Source: CAYMUN01 sp964440265
Lineage (GTDB): Bacteria > Patescibacteriota > Saccharimonadia > Saccharimonadales > UBA4665
NCBI GenBank assembly: GCA_964440265.1
Contig: CAYTRU010000003.1
Coordinates: 1 to 33,224 of the forward strand
Reading direction: 5' to 3'
DNA: 33,224 bases
Shown piece after piece: positions 31,097 through 33,224 of this stretch. The position numbers and the translations under genes were made by a program. A model generated the notes under the pieces. The model was not told the origin of the DNA. It ran no database searches and saw only the letters and a list, made by a program, of their open reading frames with translations. Positions within the stretch are counted from its first letter, which is position 1. Each line of letters begins with the position of its first letter.

Positions 31097-31747
31097 ATGT
31101 TGCACTCACCCACCTATATTCTCGACTTTGACAGCACACTTATACAAGTGGAAAGCCTGGATGAGCTAGCTCGGTTGGCCTTGGCCGACAGAGGCGATGC
31201 GACAGAGGTTTTAGCCAGGCTGGAGGCTGTGACGGAGCAGGGTATGACTGGGCAGCTGCCATTTGATACATCTCTCGAGCAGCGGTTGCAGCTGTTTCAA
31301 GCCAATCGCCGCCATGTTACAGACTTAACCGCTCAGCTATTGCAGCAGTTAAGCCCCTCAGCTACTAAAAATATTGCATGGTTTCAGCAAAACCGTGAAC
31401 ATATCTTTGTGATTTCCGGTGGTTTTGAAGACTATATGATTCCAGTCCTCGCGCCGCTAGGCATCTTACCGATGCACATCTTTGGTAACCGGTTCATGTA
31501 TAACGCAGATGGTGACATTATTGGCTATGACCGAGCCAGCCGCCTTTGCCGAGCACGAGGCAAAGCTGCACAAGTGGCGAGCCTAAGCTTACCCCGCCCG
31601 ATTATTGTCATCGGTGATGGCTACACCGATTATGAGATACGCCAAGCCAATGAGGCTGATGAATTCTGGGCATTTACCGAGAGTAGCACCCGCCCAAACG
31701 TGGTAGCCCTAGCAGATAAGGTGTTAACTAGCTTTGCGGATCTCTAA
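31097..31747 (+). CDS. HAD phosphatase, phosphoserine-phosphatase-like
   Basis: 216 aa. Motif I YILDFDSTLIQVESLDELA (nucleophile Asp at about 10), a helical cap containing LFQANRRHV, motif II VISGGFEDYM, the GNRF segment and motif IV VIGDGYTDYEI. This order matches SerB-like HAD proteins; other phospho-amino-acid or sugar substrates are possible. No Shine-Dalgarno and no clear -10. It lies between greA and a GlcD-like flavoprotein; phosphoserine metabolism genes are not in view. Confidence 0.82.
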   Translation: MLHSPTYILDFDSTLIQVESLDELARLALADRGDATEVLARLEAVTEQGMTGQLPFDTSLEQRLQLFQANRRHVTDLTAQLLQQLSPSATKNIAWFQQNREHIFVISGGFEDYMIPVLAPLGILPMHIFGNRFMYNADGDIIGYDRASRLCRARGKAAQVASLSLPRPIIVIGDGYTDYEIRQANEADEFWAFTESSTRPNVVALADKVLTSFADL

Positions 31748-31766
31748 ACAGTAAACAGCAGGGGAG

Positions 31767-31772
31767 TAGAAT
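31767..31772 (+). promoter_or_regulatory. -10 box of the GlcD-like gene
   Basis: TAGAAT ending 6 nt before the ATG at 31779. GGGGAG overlaps it but lies 12 nt from the ATG, so either a weak Shine-Dalgarno or leaderless start is possible. Confidence 0.4.
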
Positions 31773-31778
31773 GAAATT

Positions 31779-33161
31779 ATGAAAACCTCCGCCGCGATAC
31801 TAGCGAAAGAGCTGACTGCCCGCATAGGTGCGGAGCAGGTTTCTGTAGCTCAGCCCGAACTCGCCCAGCACGCTGTCGATCGCTCGTTTAATCCGCCCTC
31901 TGCGCCGCTCGTGGTCGTTTGGCCACGGACTACCACTGATGTCAGCCGGGTTTTAAAGTATGCCAATCAGACGGCCACGCCCGTCACTGGCTATGGCGGC
32001 GGCACGAGCCTAGAGGGCAATCCCATTCCACTAGCTGGTGGTATCGTACTAGATATGACTAGGATGCATAAAATCGTCAAGGTGCTGCCAAGCGACTATC
32101 AGGTTGTCGTACAGCCAGGTATACTGGGTGACGACCTGAATAAGCAGCTGGCTAAGCACAATCTATTTTTCCCTGCGGTGCCTGGCAGTTCGCATATCGC
32201 TACGGTTGGCGGCATGATCGCTAATAATGCTGGCGGCATGCATACCATCAAGTATGGTGTGGTGGGCGACTGGGTGATGAAGCTGGAAGTGGTGCTGGCA
32301 ACGGGCGAGATTATCCAGGTCGGCAGTCGATCGGTTAAGAGTGTGGCCGGCTACGATCTGAAGCGTTTACTCGTTGGCTCAGAAGGCACGCTAGGCATTA
32401 TCACCGAAGCCACTTTACGCCTGATCAGTCGGCCGCCGCATCGCCTAACGATGCGGGTGGCGTTCGATAAGCTGACCGATGCTACAGATAGCACTTTGGC
32501 AATTATGGCAGCTGGCATCGATGTGGCAGCTTTGGAATTCATGGAAAAAGACTACATACGCTTGGTGAATGCCACCAAGCAGTTTGACTGGTACGAGGGC
32601 CCGACACTGATTATTGAACTACATGGCGATCAACAAAAATTTGCGGCCGATGTCGAACGGATTAAGCTGATCTGCAGTAAGTACCAGCAAGCTTCACTAA
32701 CCATTGCCGAGACTGAGGTAGCTCGAGCCAAAGTGTGGGCCGGCCGCCGGGCGGCGCGCAGTAATATTAGGCATTTGTTGCCGGGCCGCAGCGTGGCAAC
32801 GGGCGACATCGGGATACCCTTGTCGGCTATACCAGGCTATATCAAGCAAGTGAAAAAGGTGGCGAAAGCGCATGGCATCGACAGCTATGTCTTCGGCCAC
32901 GCCGGCGACGGCAATCTGCATGTCTGGCAGGTGTATGACCAAGCTGACCCTGATTCGGTGCGACGGGCCTATCAAGTGAATGAAGCGTTGATTGAGCATG
33001 CTATCGAATTAGGCGGAACGTGTGCGGCCGAGCATGGCATCGGCATTAATAAACGAAAGTATTTGGCCCTTGAGCACGCCTCATCACTGGAGCTTATGAA
33101 ATCGATCAAGAAAGTTTTTGACCCGAAGGGCATTCTTAATCCTGGAAAACTATTTTTATAA
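31779..33161 (+). CDS. FAD-linked oxidase, glycolate/D-lactate dehydrogenase (GlcD) type
   Basis: 460 aa. A PCMH-type FAD-binding domain (residues about 40-220) with VTGYGGGTSLEGNPIPL, VQPGILGDDLN, FPAVPGSSHIATVGGMIANNAGG and LLVGSEGTLGIITEATL, then the C-terminal oxidase cap with VFGHAGDGNLHV and AEHGIGINKRKYL ending DPKGILNPGKLFL. Members oxidise D-2-hydroxyacids such as D-lactate or glycolate. The full length is present. Substrate and electron acceptor cannot be told; no iron-sulfur partner gene is visible before the window ends. Confidence 0.9.
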   Translation: MKTSAAILAKELTARIGAEQVSVAQPELAQHAVDRSFNPPSAPLVVVWPRTTTDVSRVLKYANQTATPVTGYGGGTSLEGNPIPLAGGIVLDMTRMHKIVKVLPSDYQVVVQPGILGDDLNKQLAKHNLFFPAVPGSSHIATVGGMIANNAGGMHTIKYGVVGDWVMKLEVVLATGEIIQVGSRSVKSVAGYDLKRLLVGSEGTLGIITEATLRLISRPPHRLTMRVAFDKLTDATDSTLAIMAAGIDVAALEFMEKDYIRLVNATKQFDWYEGPTLIIELHGDQQKFAADVERIKLICSKYQQASLTIAETEVARAKVWAGRRAARSNIRHLLPGRSVATGDIGIPLSAIPGYIKQVKKVAKAHGIDSYVFGHAGDGNLHVWQVYDQADPDSVRRAYQVNEALIEHAIELGGTCAAEHGIGINKRKYLALEHASSLELMKSIKKVFDPKGILNPGKLFL

Positions 33162-33224
33162 GCACCAATCAAATCAAGCCAAGATCATCGTACCAAGGCA
33201 ATGACGATCATAACATATTTGTTA

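Noticed and set aside
1..33224. Alternative genetic code with TGA as Gly or Trp
   Set aside because: htrA and prfA end at TGA at the expected protein ends, and no conserved protein needs TGA read-through.
1..33224. CRISPR arrays, insertion sequences, rRNA, tRNA, SRP RNA or parS sites
   Set aside because: I saw no spaced direct repeats, transposase motifs, T-arm plus acceptor combinations, GGAAGCAGC-type SRP core or TGTTTCACGTGAAACA-like sites; reading was by eye, so a weak site could be missed.

Overview
The window reads as a chromosomal scaffold of a small-genome, monoderm-like bacterium, most likely a Patescibacteria/CPR member near Saccharibacteria (inference, moderate confidence). The grounds are compact housekeeping genes, LytR-CpsA-Psr, RseP and CPBP membrane proteins, a reduced rpsB-tsf-frr-rseP cluster without pyrH, uppS, cdsA or dxr, and a B12-dependent ribonucleotide reductase as the visible RNR. 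TAA, TAG and TGA all act as stops (htrA and prfA end in TGA), so the standard bacterial code applies. Two runs of 100 N (7845-7944, 30874-30973) are scaffold gaps that interrupt rplU/parA and greA.

Layout. 1-4030: nrdR and nrdJ with a structured intercistronic RNA, then a small thioredoxin-fold-like ORF. 4031-7307: ileS behind a T-box leader. 7430-9303: rplU, gap, 3' end of parA, and parB facing it. 9304-13490: lepB diverging from an LCP gene, a membrane protein and an HtrA protease. 13491-17040: prmC, prfA and rpmE on the minus strand, with an oppositely oriented orphan gene wedged between prmC and prfA. 17200-21950: a HAD phosphatase, threonine synthase and two Cys/Met-metabolism PLP enzymes, one behind a SAM-I/SAM-IV-like leader. 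22245-22959: a P-loop kinase broken at a G9 tract. 23050-27788: rpsB, tsf, a ribbon-helix-helix regulator, frr, rseP and a CPBP protease. 27800-30500: a proline leader peptide and attenuator, a glutamate-5-kinase-like gene and proS. 30690-33161: greA (gapped), a HAD phosphatase and a GlcD-like flavoprotein.

The strongest theme is amino-acid and cofactor sensing by RNA leaders. I see a leader peptide with four consecutive Pro codons and competing hairpins ahead of proB-like/proS, a T-box ahead of ileS, a SAM-riboswitch-like leader ahead of the cystathionine gamma-synthase-like gene, and a leader with a possible pseudoknot ahead of nrdJ. A second theme is start architecture. Many first genes of transcription units have an extended -10 (TGN plus TANNNT) ending only 6-10 nt before the start codon, which implies leaderless or near-leaderless mRNAs, while operon-internal genes and long-leader genes use Shine-Dalgarno sites. 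A third is a candidate ribbon-helix-helix regulon marked by ATAAAGTATG half-sites.
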